This document shows, piece after piece, positions 32,255 through 40,480 of a stretch of DNA of 64,000 bases (the first letter of the stretch is position 1; every line of letters begins with the position of its first letter). Location: assembly GCF_024701375.2 (NCBI RefSeq), contig NZ_CP113910.1:2418001-2482000 (forward strand), read 5' to 3'. Source of the DNA: Streptomyces sp. KMM 9044. Its GTDB lineage: Bacteria; Actinomycetota; Actinomycetes; Streptomycetales; Streptomycetaceae. The notes under the pieces were generated by a model. The model ran no database searches and was not told where the DNA came from. It was given only the letters and a program-made list of their open reading frames with translations. The translations under genes and the position numbers were made by a program.

Positions 32255-32839
32255 TCAGTCCAGCGCGACGGAGGCGCGGGCGGGGTGCCGCAGGTCCGTC
32301 CCCCGGGCCAGCCAGCGCTCCTGAAGAGCCTGGGCGCCGTGCACCCGCTTCCAGGCGGCCTCGTTCGGCGTCATGGGCAGCAGCGGCAGGAACCGTACGG
32401 GCTCCATGGGCTCGTCGAGCTCCAGGTCCTCCACCAGACCGCCCGGCTCGGCGACCAGTACCGAGGTGAACGGGGCCCCGGGCCACAGCGGTTCACCGAC
32501 GTCGAGTGAAGCACCGGGGGCCACGACCACGCCCTCGACCTGCGGGGACGCGGCGAGCACGGCGAGCGGGCGGAGCACCTTGTCGGTGTCGGCGGGACCG
32601 GTCCGTACCGACAGCACCAGTTCCGCGCGCGGGCCCTCGACCGGGTCCGCGAGCACCGCCGTGGGGTCGGCCATGGGCAGCGTGGACATGCCGAGGGTGG
32701 CGTAGCGCACGATGTCGCCCTCCTGGAAGCGCAACACCTCGACCCGGTCCGTACCCAGGAAGGTGACCGCCGCGCGTGCGTCCGGTTCGCCCAGAGCCGT
32801 ACGCAACCGGGCTTCGACCAGAGGAAGAACATCTGCCAT
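32255..32839 (-). CDS. suppressor-of-fused (SUFU) domain protein
   Basis: A 194-residue protein, start MADVLPLVEARLRTAL. The core (VEVLRFQEGDIVRYATLGMS, RAELVLSV, then LLPMTPNEAAWKRVHGAQAL near the end) matches bacterial SUFU-domain proteins, which occur in immunity or peptide-binding contexts but often stand alone. No toxin partner is seen nearby. The ATG at 32839 follows family practice. Confidence 0.85.
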   Translation of the reverse strand: MADVLPLVEARLRTALGEPDARAAVTFLGTDRVEVLRFQEGDIVRYATLGMSTLPMADPTAVLADPVEGPRAELVLSVRTGPADTDKVLRPLAVLAASPQVEGVVVAPGASLDVGEPLWPGAPFTSVLVAEPGGLVEDLELDEPMEPVRFLPLLPMTPNEAAWKRVHGAQALQERWLARGTDLRHPARASVALD

Positions 32840-33020
32840 GCGGCGAGCATAGAACTCGTCGGCAGCAGGCGAAGCGGCGCCTTGACACAGCGGCCGGCTG
32901 CTAGTGTGGCCCGGTGGTTCGGGGCAGCACGCAGTAGGCCTCCCAGGCAACGCCCAGGCCCGTCAGGGCATTTTCAGGGCACTGGGAGAGTCCGCCGGAG
33001 CCCCGGTACCGCTGTGACCC

Positions 33021-33050
33021 TCCCCTGTGGGGGAATTCCCCCACAGGGGA
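33021..33050. repeat. perfect 30-bp palindrome
   Basis: Arms TCCCCTGTGGGGGAA and TTCCCCCACAGGGGA abut with no spacer. As RNA it would form a stem-loop of about 13 bp. It lies between the candidate corA promoter and the upstream ORF, so it could be an attenuator or a protein-binding site. Confidence 0.9.
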
Positions 33051-33097
33051 TCAGAATCGTCCCTCACGGGGGACCGGCCGGAGGAGGTGGGGCTGGC

Positions 33098-33145
33098 ATG
33101 GACCGAAGTCGACCGTGCAGTAGCACCCGCTCTTCCACTCGTTGA
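33098..33145 (+). CDS. upstream ORF / leader peptide in the corA leader
   Basis: ATG 33098 opens a 15-codon frame, MDRSRPCSSTRSSTR, ended by TGA. The sequence GGAGGAGGTGG starts 18 bases upstream, with AGGAGG ten bases from the ATG, stronger than most ribosome-binding sites in this window. The peptide is Arg/Ser/Thr-rich with one Pro and one Cys. Enterobacterial corA and mgtA have regulatory leader peptides (CorL, MgtL); an analogous role here is inference. Confidence 0.45.
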   Translation: MDRSRPCSSTRSSTR

Positions 33146-33418
33146 TGTAGCCGCTCCGTTCCGGCTGCCACCTCGCATTATCGCGTCTTCATCGGAAGAG
33201 CTTTTCGTTTCGTCCCGTCTGATCTGCCCCAGCAGCTGCATCAGCGACGAGACTCGCCACCGCGACGATGCGGTGCTCCCCGCTTTGTGGACGTGCCAAA
33301 CATCCTCTGCCCCTGCTTTCCCGGAGGCCGGGTCATCTCCGGTCAGGACGTCCTCATTCCGAGTGGTTCCACCGTTGCACCGGCGCCTTTCGTTGCCCGT
33401 TTCGCGAAGGAGCCCGCC

Positions 33419-34537
33419 ATGTCGATGATCCGCGACCTGCGCGCCGTGGTCCGTCCCTCCCGTGTCTCGCTGCGCAAGGAGAGCAACTCCCCGTACGACA
33501 CCACCCGTGATCCGGCGACGGCCACCGCGGTCGTCGACTGCGCCATCTACCGCGACGGCCGGCGCGTGGAGACCGACAGCCCGCTCACCCCGCAGGAGGC
33601 GATGCGCCTGGTGCGCCGTGACTCGGGCTTCGTGTGGATCGGTCTGCACGAGCCGACCGAGGACGAATTCTCCGGTGTCGCCCGCGAGTTCGGTCTGCAC
33701 CCGCTGGCCGTGGAGGATGCGGTCCAGGCCCATCAGCGGCCCAAGCTGGAGCGCTACGACGACTCTCTCTTCACGGTCTTCAAGACCATCCACTACCTCG
33801 ACCACGACCGGCTCAACTCCAGCAGCGAGGTCGTCGAGACCGGTGAGGTGATGTGCTTCACCGGCCGGGACTTCTTCATCACCGTCCGGCACGGCGGCCA
33901 GGGCTCCCTGCGGGGGCTGCGGCACCGCCTCCAGGAGGACCCCGAGCTGCTGGCCAAAGGCCCCTCGGCGGTCCTGCATGCCATCGCCGACCATGTCGTC
34001 GACGGCTACATCGCGGTGGCCGACGCGGTGCAGGACGACATCGACGAGGTGGAGACGGAGGTGTTCTCGCCGGGCCGGGGAGGCACCCCGCGCGGCACCG
34101 ACGCCGGACGGATCTACCAGCTCAAGCGTGAGGTGCTGGAGTTCAAGCGGGCGGTGTCGCCGCTGCTGCGGCCCATGCAGCTGCTGAGTGAGCGGCCGAT
34201 GCGGCTGGTCGACCCGGAGATCCAGAAGTACTTCCGGGACGTCGCCGACCACGTGGCCCGGGTGCACGAGCAGGTGATCGGCTTCGACGAGCTGCTCAAC
34301 TCCATCCTCCAGGCCAACCTCGCGCAGGCCTCCGTGGCGCAGAACGAGGACATGCGCAAGATCACCTCGTGGGCCGCCATCATCGCCGTGCCGACGATGG
34401 TCTGCGGGGTGTACGGCATGAACTTCGACTACATGCCGGAGACGCACTGGAAGTACGGCTATCCGGTGATCCTCAGTGTGACCGTCGCCCTCTGCCTGGG
34501 CATCCACCGCACGCTGAAGCGCAACGGCTGGCTCTGA
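33419..34537 (+). CDS. corA: CorA-type magnesium/cobalt transporter
   Basis: A 372-residue protein of standard CorA length. A large N-terminal cytosolic domain (about 1-300, with the long pore helix around LKREVLEFKRAVSPLLRPMQ) is followed by two C-terminal membrane helices (ITSWAAIIAVPTMVCGVYGM and YPVILSVTVALCLGIHRTL). The family's signature GMN occurs in VYGMNFDYMPE between them. The channel imports Mg2+ (and Co2+ or Ni2+) as a pentamer and closes when internal Mg2+ binds. AAGGAG six bases before ATG 33419 fixes the start. The long leader suggests post-initiation control. Confidence 0.95.
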   Translation: MSMIRDLRAVVRPSRVSLRKESNSPYDTTRDPATATAVVDCAIYRDGRRVETDSPLTPQEAMRLVRRDSGFVWIGLHEPTEDEFSGVAREFGLHPLAVEDAVQAHQRPKLERYDDSLFTVFKTIHYLDHDRLNSSSEVVETGEVMCFTGRDFFITVRHGGQGSLRGLRHRLQEDPELLAKGPSAVLHAIADHVVDGYIAVADAVQDDIDEVETEVFSPGRGGTPRGTDAGRIYQLKREVLEFKRAVSPLLRPMQLLSERPMRLVDPEIQKYFRDVADHVARVHEQVIGFDELLNSILQANLAQASVAQNEDMRKITSWAAIIAVPTMVCGVYGMNFDYMPETHWKYGYPVILSVTVALCLGIHRTLKRNGWL

Positions 34538-34565
34538 CACCGGCACCGGAGCGGGACCGGGCCCC

Positions 34566-34587
34566 GGGATCCGGGATCCGGGATCCG
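34566..34587. repeat. 7-bp tandem repeat (GGGATCC) upstream of a leaderless gene
   Basis: GGGATCC is repeated three times in tandem, 30 to 50 bases before the next start codon. It covers the expected -35 area of the promoter whose -10 is TAGGCT (34604-34609). Confidence 0.8.
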
Positions 34588-34615
34588 GCTCCACGGCCCT
34601 GGATAGGCTGGGCCC

Positions 34616-35137
34616 ATGACAAGTGCGACCAGTGCGCTGTTCGACCGGGCCCTCGTCGAGGAGGCCACCAGGAAGTCCGGCCTCGTCTGGGTCCAGGGGC
34701 CCGGTGTCCCGGCCCGGCCGCTGTGGCATGTGTGGCACGAGGGTGCGATGTGCCTGGTCGGCGACGGTCCCGGCGAGCAGCCGCTGCCGGGGCTGGTGGA
34801 CGGCGGGCCGGCCGGGGTGACGGTGCGCAGCAAGGACAAGGGCGGCCGGCTGGTCTCCTGGGCCGCGACGGTCGTGGAGCTGGCGTCCGGCTCCGAGGAG
34901 TGGGAGGCTGCGGTCGCCGTACTCAAGGGCAAGCGGCTCAACGCGCCCGACGGCGAGGCGATGACGGGTCGCTGGGCGCGTGAGTGCCGGGTCCTGCGCC
35001 TGGAGCCGACCGGGGTGACGGCACCGCTGCCCGACGGTTCCCTGGCCGAGCCCCCGCTGCCGACCCCGGTGACGACCCGGCATCCGGCCCCCGCGGGCCT
35101 GCCCCGGCTGCTGGCGGGGCGGAGGAAGCGGCGCTGA
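34616..35137 (+). CDS. conserved hypothetical protein
   Basis: A 173-residue protein (MTSATSALFDRALVEEATRK, then SGLVWVQGPGVPARPLWHVW and WAATVVELASGSEEWEAAV). The pattern of short strands with a central W-H-V-W weakly suggests an FMN-binding split-barrel fold, but no cofactor motif is clear. The C-terminus is Pro/Arg-rich. A -10-like TAGGCT lies six bases before the ATG and no ribosome-binding site is visible, so the mRNA is probably leaderless. It converges on the lipoprotein gene with a 21-base gap. Confidence 0.65.
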   Translation: MTSATSALFDRALVEEATRKSGLVWVQGPGVPARPLWHVWHEGAMCLVGDGPGEQPLPGLVDGGPAGVTVRSKDKGGRLVSWAATVVELASGSEEWEAAVAVLKGKRLNAPDGEAMTGRWARECRVLRLEPTGVTAPLPDGSLAEPPLPTPVTTRHPAPAGLPRLLAGRRKRR

Positions 35138-35158
35138 CCGGCCGCTGTGCCGGTCCTC

Positions 35159-35941
35159 CTACGACGTCGGGAGCTGCCCCTCGTAGTCCAGCGTCTCGTC
35201 CTTGGCCGGCTTCTCCAGGGCGAAGTCGACGCCCCAGGCCGAGAAGGTGAGGGTGCCGGCCTTGCCGGCGCGCACCATGCGCAGTGGGTACGGCTTGCCC
35301 TCGAGGGAGACGTCCAGAGTGCCGCCGGAGCCCTTGTCTCCGGTGACGCGGATGCTGCGGACGCCGTCCTGCTCGTGGTGACCGTCCGTGGCGAGGGTGC
35401 CGTACAGGGTCAGCAGGCTGTCGAGGAGAACGTCCTTGTCCGCGAAGCCGATGAACTTCTTGTACGACGGGTCGCCCTCCGGCACCTTCACGTACTTCTC
35501 GGCGAGCTTGCCGGCCGCCACCGCGTCCGACGCGCCGTCACCCTTCGCGTCGTCCTCGCCGGCCCCCCCGTCCGCCTGGCCCCAGAACCTGGCGTCGGCC
35601 TTCAGGAAGAGCTCGTCGTCGACCTTCAGCAGCCGGAAGGTCTGCCCGCCGGCGGTGACCGATCCGATGCCGCCCTCGGGCTTGAGGCGCATGTCGAGCG
35701 TGTACGTACGCCCGCTGGTGACCACGTTCCCGTGCAGCCGCACGGTGTCGACCGACTTGGCGGCCGTCCGCGTCCTGTTCTGGATCTCGGCGGCGGAGAG
35801 CTTGCCGACGCCGTTGGTGCCCTTGTGGGGGTCTTCCTCCTCGGAGGAGCATCCCGTGAGCACCGTTCCGGTCACGAGCAGCACGCACACGGCACCCGCC
35901 AGCGTGGCTGTGCGGGAACGGCCCGGGGAGATCGGAGTCAC
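35159..35941 (-). CDS. lipoprotein (LppX/LprG-like)
   Basis: A 260-residue lipoprotein: Arg-rich start, hydrophobic stretch LAGAVCVLLVTGTV and lipobox LTGC followed by SSEEEDPHKG. The mature part is dominated by alternating beta strands (VRLHGNVVTSGRTYTLDMRL, GGTLDVSLEGKPYPLRMVRA), the half-barrel layout of LolA/LppX/LprG lipid-binding lipoproteins. It should sit on the outer face of the membrane; binding of lipids or glycolipids is inferred. It is divergent from the MgtE-like gene. Confidence 0.8.
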   Translation of the reverse strand: MTPISPGRSRTATLAGAVCVLLVTGTVLTGCSSEEEDPHKGTNGVGKLSAAEIQNRTRTAAKSVDTVRLHGNVVTSGRTYTLDMRLKPEGGIGSVTAGGQTFRLLKVDDELFLKADARFWGQADGGAGEDDAKGDGASDAVAAGKLAEKYVKVPEGDPSYKKFIGFADKDVLLDSLLTLYGTLATDGHHEQDGVRSIRVTGDKGSGGTLDVSLEGKPYPLRMVRAGKAGTLTFSAWGVDFALEKPAKDETLDYEGQLPTS

Positions 35942-36201
35942 AGGTTGCGCTGCCTCTCTGACGGGGACCTGAACGGCGTACCGCAGATTACCGGGACCGC
36001 ACCGGCCCCTCGGAGGCAGTCCGTCCGGACCGGCTCCCGAAGCACCGCTGGTCGGGACGGGCTAGCCTGAAGCCGCCCGAACGGGGCATCCGGACCACCG
36101 GCACGGTACGCGGGGGAGAAGCGGCAGGGCCAGAGCAGGCAGCACGCAGCACAGGCAAGGCGGCACCGCAGCACCGCCCCGTACGAAAAGGAGCCGCCGC
36201 C
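35942..36201 (+). promoter_or_regulatory. divergent promoter region of lipoprotein and MgtE-like genes
   Basis: A 260-base gap. TAGCCT at 36063-36068 is a -10 candidate for the plus-strand operon, giving a ~130-base leader that is rich in GCAGCAC/CAGGC repeats and ends with AAAAGGAG. No hairpin stands out. Confidence 0.4.
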
Positions 36202-37611
36202 ATGGCAGCGGGCGCCCCCCGGTTCTTCGTCTCGCACATCTCCGGTGTCGCCACCTTCGATCCGGCCGGTGACCAGGTGGGGCGTGTGCGCGATCTGGTC
36301 GTCATGCTGCGGGTGGGCGGGCGTCCGCCGAGGCTGCTCGGTCTGGTGGTCGAACTCCCCAGCCGGCGCCGCATCTTCCTGCCCATGAACCGGGTGACCG
36401 CCGTGCAGTCCGGCCAGGTCATCACCACCGGGGTGCTCAACGTCCGGCGCTTCGAGCAGCGGCCCACCGAGCGGCTCGTCTTCGGCGAGCTCCTGGACCG
36501 CAGGGTGACGCTGGTGGAGACCGGTGAGGAGGTCACCGTCCTGGACCTGTCGGTGCATCAGCTGCCGGCCCGCCGGGAATGGGAGATCGACCGGGTCTTC
36601 GTCCGCAAGGGCAAGAAGGGCGGAACGTTTCGGCGGGGCAGGGGGGAGACACTGACCGTCGAGTGGTCGGCGGTCACCGGGTTCTCACTGGAGGAGCAGG
36701 GGCAGGGCGCCGAGAGTCTGCTCGCCACGTTCGAGCAGCTGCGTCCCGCCGACCTGGCCAACGTCCTGCACCACCTCTCCGCCAAGCGCCGCGCCGAGGT
36801 GGCCGCCGCCCTGGACGACGACCGCCTCGCGGACGTGCTGGAGGAGCTGCCCGAGGACGACCAGGTGGAGATCCTCGGCAAGCTGAAGGAGGAGCGCGCC
36901 GCCGACGTCCTGGAGGCCATGGACCCGGATGACGCCGCCGACCTGCTCTCCGAGCTGCCCGAGGAGGACAAGGAGCGGCTGCTGAGCCTGATGAAGCCCG
37001 GTGACGCGGCCGACATGCGGCGTCTGATGGCGTACGAGGAGCACACCGCGGGCGGTCTGATGACGACCGAGCCGATCGTGCTCAGGCCCGACGCGACCGT
37101 CGCCGACGCCCTGGCCCGCATCCGCAACCCGGACCTGTCCCCGGCGCACGCGGCCCAGATCTACGTGTGCCGTCCGCCGGACGAGACCCCGACCGGCAAG
37201 TACCTGGGCACGGTCCACTTCCAGCGGCTGCTGCGGGACCCCCCGTACACGCTGGTCGGCTCGATCCTCGACGACGATCTGCAGTCGCTGGCGCCGGGTG
37301 CGGCGCTGCCCGTGGTCGCCGGGTTCTTCGCCGCGTACGACATGGTGGCGGCGCCCGTGGTCGACGAGACGGGCGCGCTGCTGGGCGCGGTGACGGTGGA
37401 CGACGTACTGGACCACATGCTGCCGGACGACTGGCGGGAGACCGAGTTCCATCTGGACGACGACGACGCCCCGGACCACGACGCCCCGGACGACACCGGG
37501 GGCCCGGAGGGCACGAGGGGCGCAGGGGACACGAACGGGACGGACGGCACCGATGACGCGGACGGCAGAGACGTCGGGGGCGACGAGGGGGTGGTGACCG
37601 ATGGCACCTGA
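36202..37611 (+). CDS. PRC-barrel/MgtE-N/CBS-domain protein lacking the channel domain
   Basis: A 469-residue cytosolic protein. Residues 1-140 form PRC-barrel-like strands (VGRVRDLVVMLRVGGRPPRL). Residues about 175-280 are the MgtE N superhelix with its repeated E-L-P-E/D-D-x-A-D-L-L units (EELPEDDQVEILGKLKEERA; MDPDDAADLLSELPEEDKER). Two CBS domains follow (GGLMTTEPIVLRPDATVADA; VVAGFFAAYDMVAAPVVDET). The transmembrane Mg2+ pore of MgtE is absent and the tail is Asp/Gly-rich. It resembles the Rv1232c-type protein of mycobacteria. A Mg2+- or nucleotide-sensing role is likely but unproven. The gene overlaps DUF1003 by 11 bases. Confidence 0.87.
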   Translation: MAAGAPRFFVSHISGVATFDPAGDQVGRVRDLVVMLRVGGRPPRLLGLVVELPSRRRIFLPMNRVTAVQSGQVITTGVLNVRRFEQRPTERLVFGELLDRRVTLVETGEEVTVLDLSVHQLPARREWEIDRVFVRKGKKGGTFRRGRGETLTVEWSAVTGFSLEEQGQGAESLLATFEQLRPADLANVLHHLSAKRRAEVAAALDDDRLADVLEELPEDDQVEILGKLKEERAADVLEAMDPDDAADLLSELPEEDKERLLSLMKPGDAADMRRLMAYEEHTAGGLMTTEPIVLRPDATVADALARIRNPDLSPAHAAQIYVCRPPDETPTGKYLGTVHFQRLLRDPPYTLVGSILDDDLQSLAPGAALPVVAGFFAAYDMVAAPVVDETGALLGAVTVDDVLDHMLPDDWRETEFHLDDDDAPDHDAPDDTGGPEGTRGAGDTNGTDGTDDADGRDVGGDEGVVTDGT

Positions 37612-38233
37612 GCGCGACGGCGTGCGCGAGCAGCGTCAGCCCGCGGGAGCCACGGCCTCCGGCCACCGGCCGCGTACGCCCCGGCTGGACCAGCCGCTCC
37701 CGCCCGGGCGCCGGCTGCTGCCCGAGTGGGACCCGGAGGCCTTCGGGCGCCTGTCGGAGCGGATCGCGCGGTTCCTGGGTACCGGGCGGTTCATCGTCTG
37801 GATGACCGTCGTCATCATCGTGTGGCTGGTGTGGAACGTGGCAGCGCCCGAGGAACTGCGCTTCGACGAGTACCCGTTCATCTTCCTGACCCTGATGCTG
37901 TCCCTCCAGGCCTCGTACGCCGCCCCGCTGATCCTGCTCGCGCAGAACAGGCAGGACGACCGCGACCGGGTCAACCTGGAGCAGGACCGCAAGCAGGACG
38001 AGCGGGTGATCGCGGACACCGAGTACCTGACACGGGAGATCGCCGCCCTGCGGATCGGGCTCGGGGAGGTCGCGACGCGTGACTGGATCCGCTCGGAGCT
38101 CCAGGACATGATGAAGGAGCTCGAGGGACGGCAGAACGGACACCGGGCCCACCAGGACCACCAGGACCACCAGGACGCAATCGCGGCGATGCGGACGCAA
38201 CGGCCTCCGGGACGTGACGCAGACGACCGGTAG
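37601..38233 (+). CDS. DUF1003 membrane protein
   Basis: A 210-residue protein with two membrane helices (FIVWMTVVIIVWLVWNVAA and FIFLTLMLSLQASYAAPLIL) followed by the DUF1003 signature LLAQNRQDDRDRVNLEQDRK. A His/Gln/Asp repeat (HQDHQDHQD, from three 9-base DNA units near 38150-38177) sits in the charged tail. It overlaps the MgtE-like gene, so the pair is co-translated and may form a membrane-anchored complex. Function unknown. Confidence 0.87.
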   Translation: MAPERDGVREQRQPAGATASGHRPRTPRLDQPLPPGRRLLPEWDPEAFGRLSERIARFLGTGRFIVWMTVVIIVWLVWNVAAPEELRFDEYPFIFLTLMLSLQASYAAPLILLAQNRQDDRDRVNLEQDRKQDERVIADTEYLTREIAALRIGLGEVATRDWIRSELQDMMKELEGRQNGHRAHQDHQDHQDAIAAMRTQRPPGRDADDR

Positions 38234-38263
38234 AGGGCTTACCGGGAGACGCACCGGGCGCCG

Positions 38264-38269
38264 TACCAT
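38264..38269 (+). promoter_or_regulatory. -10 element of leaderless mrp
   Basis: TACCAT ends seven bases before the mrp ATG at 38277, the spacing for a leaderless transcript. It lies 31 bases after the DUF1003 stop, so mrp has its own promoter. Confidence 0.5.
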
Positions 38270-38276
38270 CGACACC

Positions 38277-39410
38277 ATGGCTACGGAAGACGCGGTGCGC
38301 GAGGCACTGGCGACGGTGAACGACCCCGAGATCAACCGGCCCATCACCGAGCTGGGGATGGTCAAATCGGTGGAGACCGGTGCGGACGGGGCGGTCGCGG
38401 TCACCGTGTACCTGACGGTCTCCGGCTGCCCGATGCGGGACACGATCACGCAGCGGGTGACGGACGCGGTCTCCCGGCTCGAAGGCGTCACCCGGGTCGA
38501 CGTCACGCTGGACGTGATGAGCGACGAACAGCGCAAGGAGCTGGCGAACGCCCTGCGCGGCGGCCAGACCGAGCGCGAGGTGCCCTTCGCCAAGCCGGGC
38601 AGCCTGACCCGGGTGTACGCGGTCGCCTCCGGCAAGGGCGGGGTCGGCAAGTCGTCGGTGACGGTGAACCTGGCGGCGGCGATGGCGGCCGACGGCCTGA
38701 AGGTGGGCGTCGTGGACGCCGACATCTACGGTCACTCGGTGCCGCGCATGCTGGGTGCCGACGGGCGTCCGACCCAGGTCGAGAACATGATCATGCCGCC
38801 GTCCGCGCACGGTGTGAAGGTCATCTCCATCGGCATGTTCACCCCGGGCAACGAGCCGGTGGTGTGGCGCGGTCCGATGCTGCACCGCGCGCTGCAGCAG
38901 TTCCTGGCAGACGTGTACTGGGGCGACCTGGACGTGCTGCTGCTCGATCTGCCGCCGGGTACCGGCGACATCGCGATCTCCGTCGCGCAGCTCGTGCCGA
39001 ACGCCGAGATCCTGGTCGTCACCACGCCTCAGCAGGCGGCGGCCGAGGTGGCCGAGCGGGCGGGTTCCATCGCCGTGCAGACCCACCAGAAGATCGTCGG
39101 CGTGGTCGAGAACATGTCCGGCCTGCCCTGCCCGCACTGCGGTGAGATGGTCGACGTCTTCGGCACCGGTGGCGGCCAGTCGGTGGCCGACGGACTGACC
39201 CGGACCACGGGCGCGAACGTCCCGGTGCTGGGGTCCATCCCCATCGACGTGCGTCTGCGCGAGGGCAGCGACGAGGGAAGGCCGGTCGTCCTGTCCGACC
39301 CGGAGTCCCCCGCGGGTTCGGCACTCCGCTCGATCGCCGGCAAGCTCGGCGGGCGCCAGCGCGGCCTGGCGGGCCTGGCGCTGGGTATCACGCCGAAGAA
39401 CAAGTTCTGA
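38277..39410 (+). CDS. mrp: Mrp/NBP35-family Fe-S cluster carrier ATPase
   Basis: A 377-residue protein with an N-terminal MIP18/DUF59 domain (about 4-80; DPEINRPITELGMVKSV and LTVSGCPMRD) and a ParA-like ATPase with the deviant Walker A ASGKGGVGKSS (about 119-129), DADIYGHSVPRML, LLLDLPPGTGD and the cluster-binding pair CPHC. These proteins assemble and transfer Fe-S clusters. A -10-like TACCAT sits seven bases before ATG 38277. The family also lies near the SigE locus in mycobacteria. Confidence 0.94.
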   Translation: MATEDAVREALATVNDPEINRPITELGMVKSVETGADGAVAVTVYLTVSGCPMRDTITQRVTDAVSRLEGVTRVDVTLDVMSDEQRKELANALRGGQTEREVPFAKPGSLTRVYAVASGKGGVGKSSVTVNLAAAMAADGLKVGVVDADIYGHSVPRMLGADGRPTQVENMIMPPSAHGVKVISIGMFTPGNEPVVWRGPMLHRALQQFLADVYWGDLDVLLLDLPPGTGDIAISVAQLVPNAEILVVTTPQQAAAEVAERAGSIAVQTHQKIVGVVENMSGLPCPHCGEMVDVFGTGGGQSVADGLTRTTGANVPVLGSIPIDVRLREGSDEGRPVVLSDPESPAGSALRSIAGKLGGRQRGLAGLALGITPKNKF

Positions 39411-39464
39411 GCGCTCCAGGGGCCCGTACGGGGCCGTGAGCGGGCCGTGGTCCGCTGTACTGCG

Positions 39465-39490
39465 GGGCGCCGTCCGTCAGGGCGGCGCCC
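39465..39490. terminator. terminator between convergent genes
   Basis: GGGCGCCG (39465-39472) pairs with CGGCGCCC (39483-39490) across a 10-base loop, followed by TT, between the mrp stop and the convergent hypothetical gene. Confidence 0.65.
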
Positions 39491-39555
39491 TTCGCCGTAG
39501 GGGGACATCCGTACGGGGACGCCCGTACGGGGGCGGCAGTGGTGCGCTCCGCGGC

Positions 39556-40233
39556 TCAGACCGCCGCGTAGGCGGCGATGTCCTTGACCACGGCGAAACC
39601 CAGGCCGTACGCGCTCATGCCCCGGCCGTACGCGCCGACGTGCACGCCCGCCCGCGTCGATCCCGCGAGCACCCAGCCGAACTCGGACTCCCGGTAGTGG
39701 AACGGCGCCGGAACCCCGTCCACGGGGAGGGACAGCGTCGACCAGTCCGGCCCGTCGAGGTCGTCCGCCAGCACCCAGGCCGTCTCCGTCTGCTGCTCCA
39801 GCCAGTCGTCGCGCAGGGAGTGGTCCATCTGGCCCGGCCAGGTGAACGACAGCAGCCCCACTCCGGCCAGCCAGGCGGCGGAGGACACCGAGGTGGCCTC
39901 CATCAGACCGGTGCCGTCCGCACTGCGGCGCACCGGGTTCGCGGCCACCGTCACGGCGACCGCGAACTTCTCCTTCGCGTCCTGGCCGGCCTGGGCCGTG
40001 TACTCGCTGCGGACCGAGGGCTCGTCACCGTGCCCGATCGACCCGTGCTCGACGGCACCGTCGGCCGCGGTGCCGACCTGCATCAGCCAGCGCCGCCCCG
40101 TGAACGCCTCGTCGAGGCCGTACCACGGGAAGGGCGCGCTCAGGTAGCCGTCGACCGTACGCCGGCCGAAGGAGACCTGTCGTCCGTCCTCCGCGGCCGA
40201 CGCCTGCGCGACTGCCCGACTCGTCGTCTCCAT
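39556..40233 (-). CDS. conserved hypothetical protein
   Basis: A 225-residue protein beginning METTSRAVAQASAAEDGRQV, with no signal peptide and no membrane helix. The sequence is rich in aromatic and Gly residues (FPWYGLDEAFTGRRWLMQVG; GAYGRGMSAYGLGFAVVKDI) and looks like a beta-rich globular protein. I do not recognise a family. ATG 40233 is preferred. It lies downstream of tatB on the same strand with a 247-base gap containing a terminator-like hairpin, so it is probably transcribed separately. Confidence 0.6.
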   Translation of the reverse strand: METTSRAVAQASAAEDGRQVSFGRRTVDGYLSAPFPWYGLDEAFTGRRWLMQVGTAADGAVEHGSIGHGDEPSVRSEYTAQAGQDAKEKFAVAVTVAANPVRRSADGTGLMEATSVSSAAWLAGVGLLSFTWPGQMDHSLRDDWLEQQTETAWVLADDLDGPDWSTLSLPVDGVPAPFHYRESEFGWVLAGSTRAGVHVGAYGRGMSAYGLGFAVVKDIAAYAAV

Positions 40234-40338
40234 GCCCGGACGCCTCCTCGCTCTCGTCGGACCGGGGGCGGCCCGCCCCCCTTCGGGCGTACTCGTCCGG
40301 ACCGCACAACAACTCGGGCAGCATAGCCACCTCGTGGG

Positions 40339-40366
40339 CACGTGCCGGGAAACCGCCCGGCACGTG
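40339..40366. terminator. terminator hairpin downstream of tatB
   Basis: CACGTGCCGGG (40339-40349) and CCCGGCACGTG (40356-40366) form a perfect 11-bp stem with a 6-base loop. A second, weaker stem (TCAGGCC / GGCCTGA, 40386-40406) lies closer to tatB. Confidence 0.65.
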
Positions 40367-40480
40367 GGCCGCACGGACGTCCGGTTCAGGCCGTACGGGG
40401 GCCTGACGGAGTATGAAACGCGTCACGTGCGGAGGATGTACGGCTCCTGCTCGGCCGACCACGCAGGGGACCGGCGGGGC

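Larger units (their letters stand above)
32840..33418 (+). promoter_or_regulatory. 580-base leader of corA with palindrome and upstream ORF
   Basis: This divergent gap is unusually long. It holds TTGACA (32882-32887) with TAGTGT (32902-32907) as a weak promoter candidate (spacer only 14), a perfect 30-base palindrome at 33021-33050, a strong ribosome-binding site GGAGGAGGTGG with a 15-codon ORF (33098-33145), and then about 270 bases with a T-rich run (GCTTTTCGTTTCG near 33200) before corA. I see no match to the M-box riboswitch core. A long transcribed leader controlling a magnesium transporter is inferred. Confidence 0.5.

Noticed and set aside
32255..32839. SUFU protein as an immunity protein of a contact-dependent toxin system
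   Set aside because: No toxin, Rhs, WXG100 or secretion gene lies nearby; the protein appears to be a lone family member.
32882..32907. TTGACA/TAGTGT as a firm sigma-HrdB promoter for corA
   Set aside because: The 14-base spacer is shorter than the normal 16-18, so it is mentioned only as a weak candidate.
33027..33428. 133-codon plus-strand frame in the corA leader
   Set aside because: No ribosome-binding site, Ser/Arg/Pro-rich composition and overlap with the corA start argue against a gene, although conservation was not tested.
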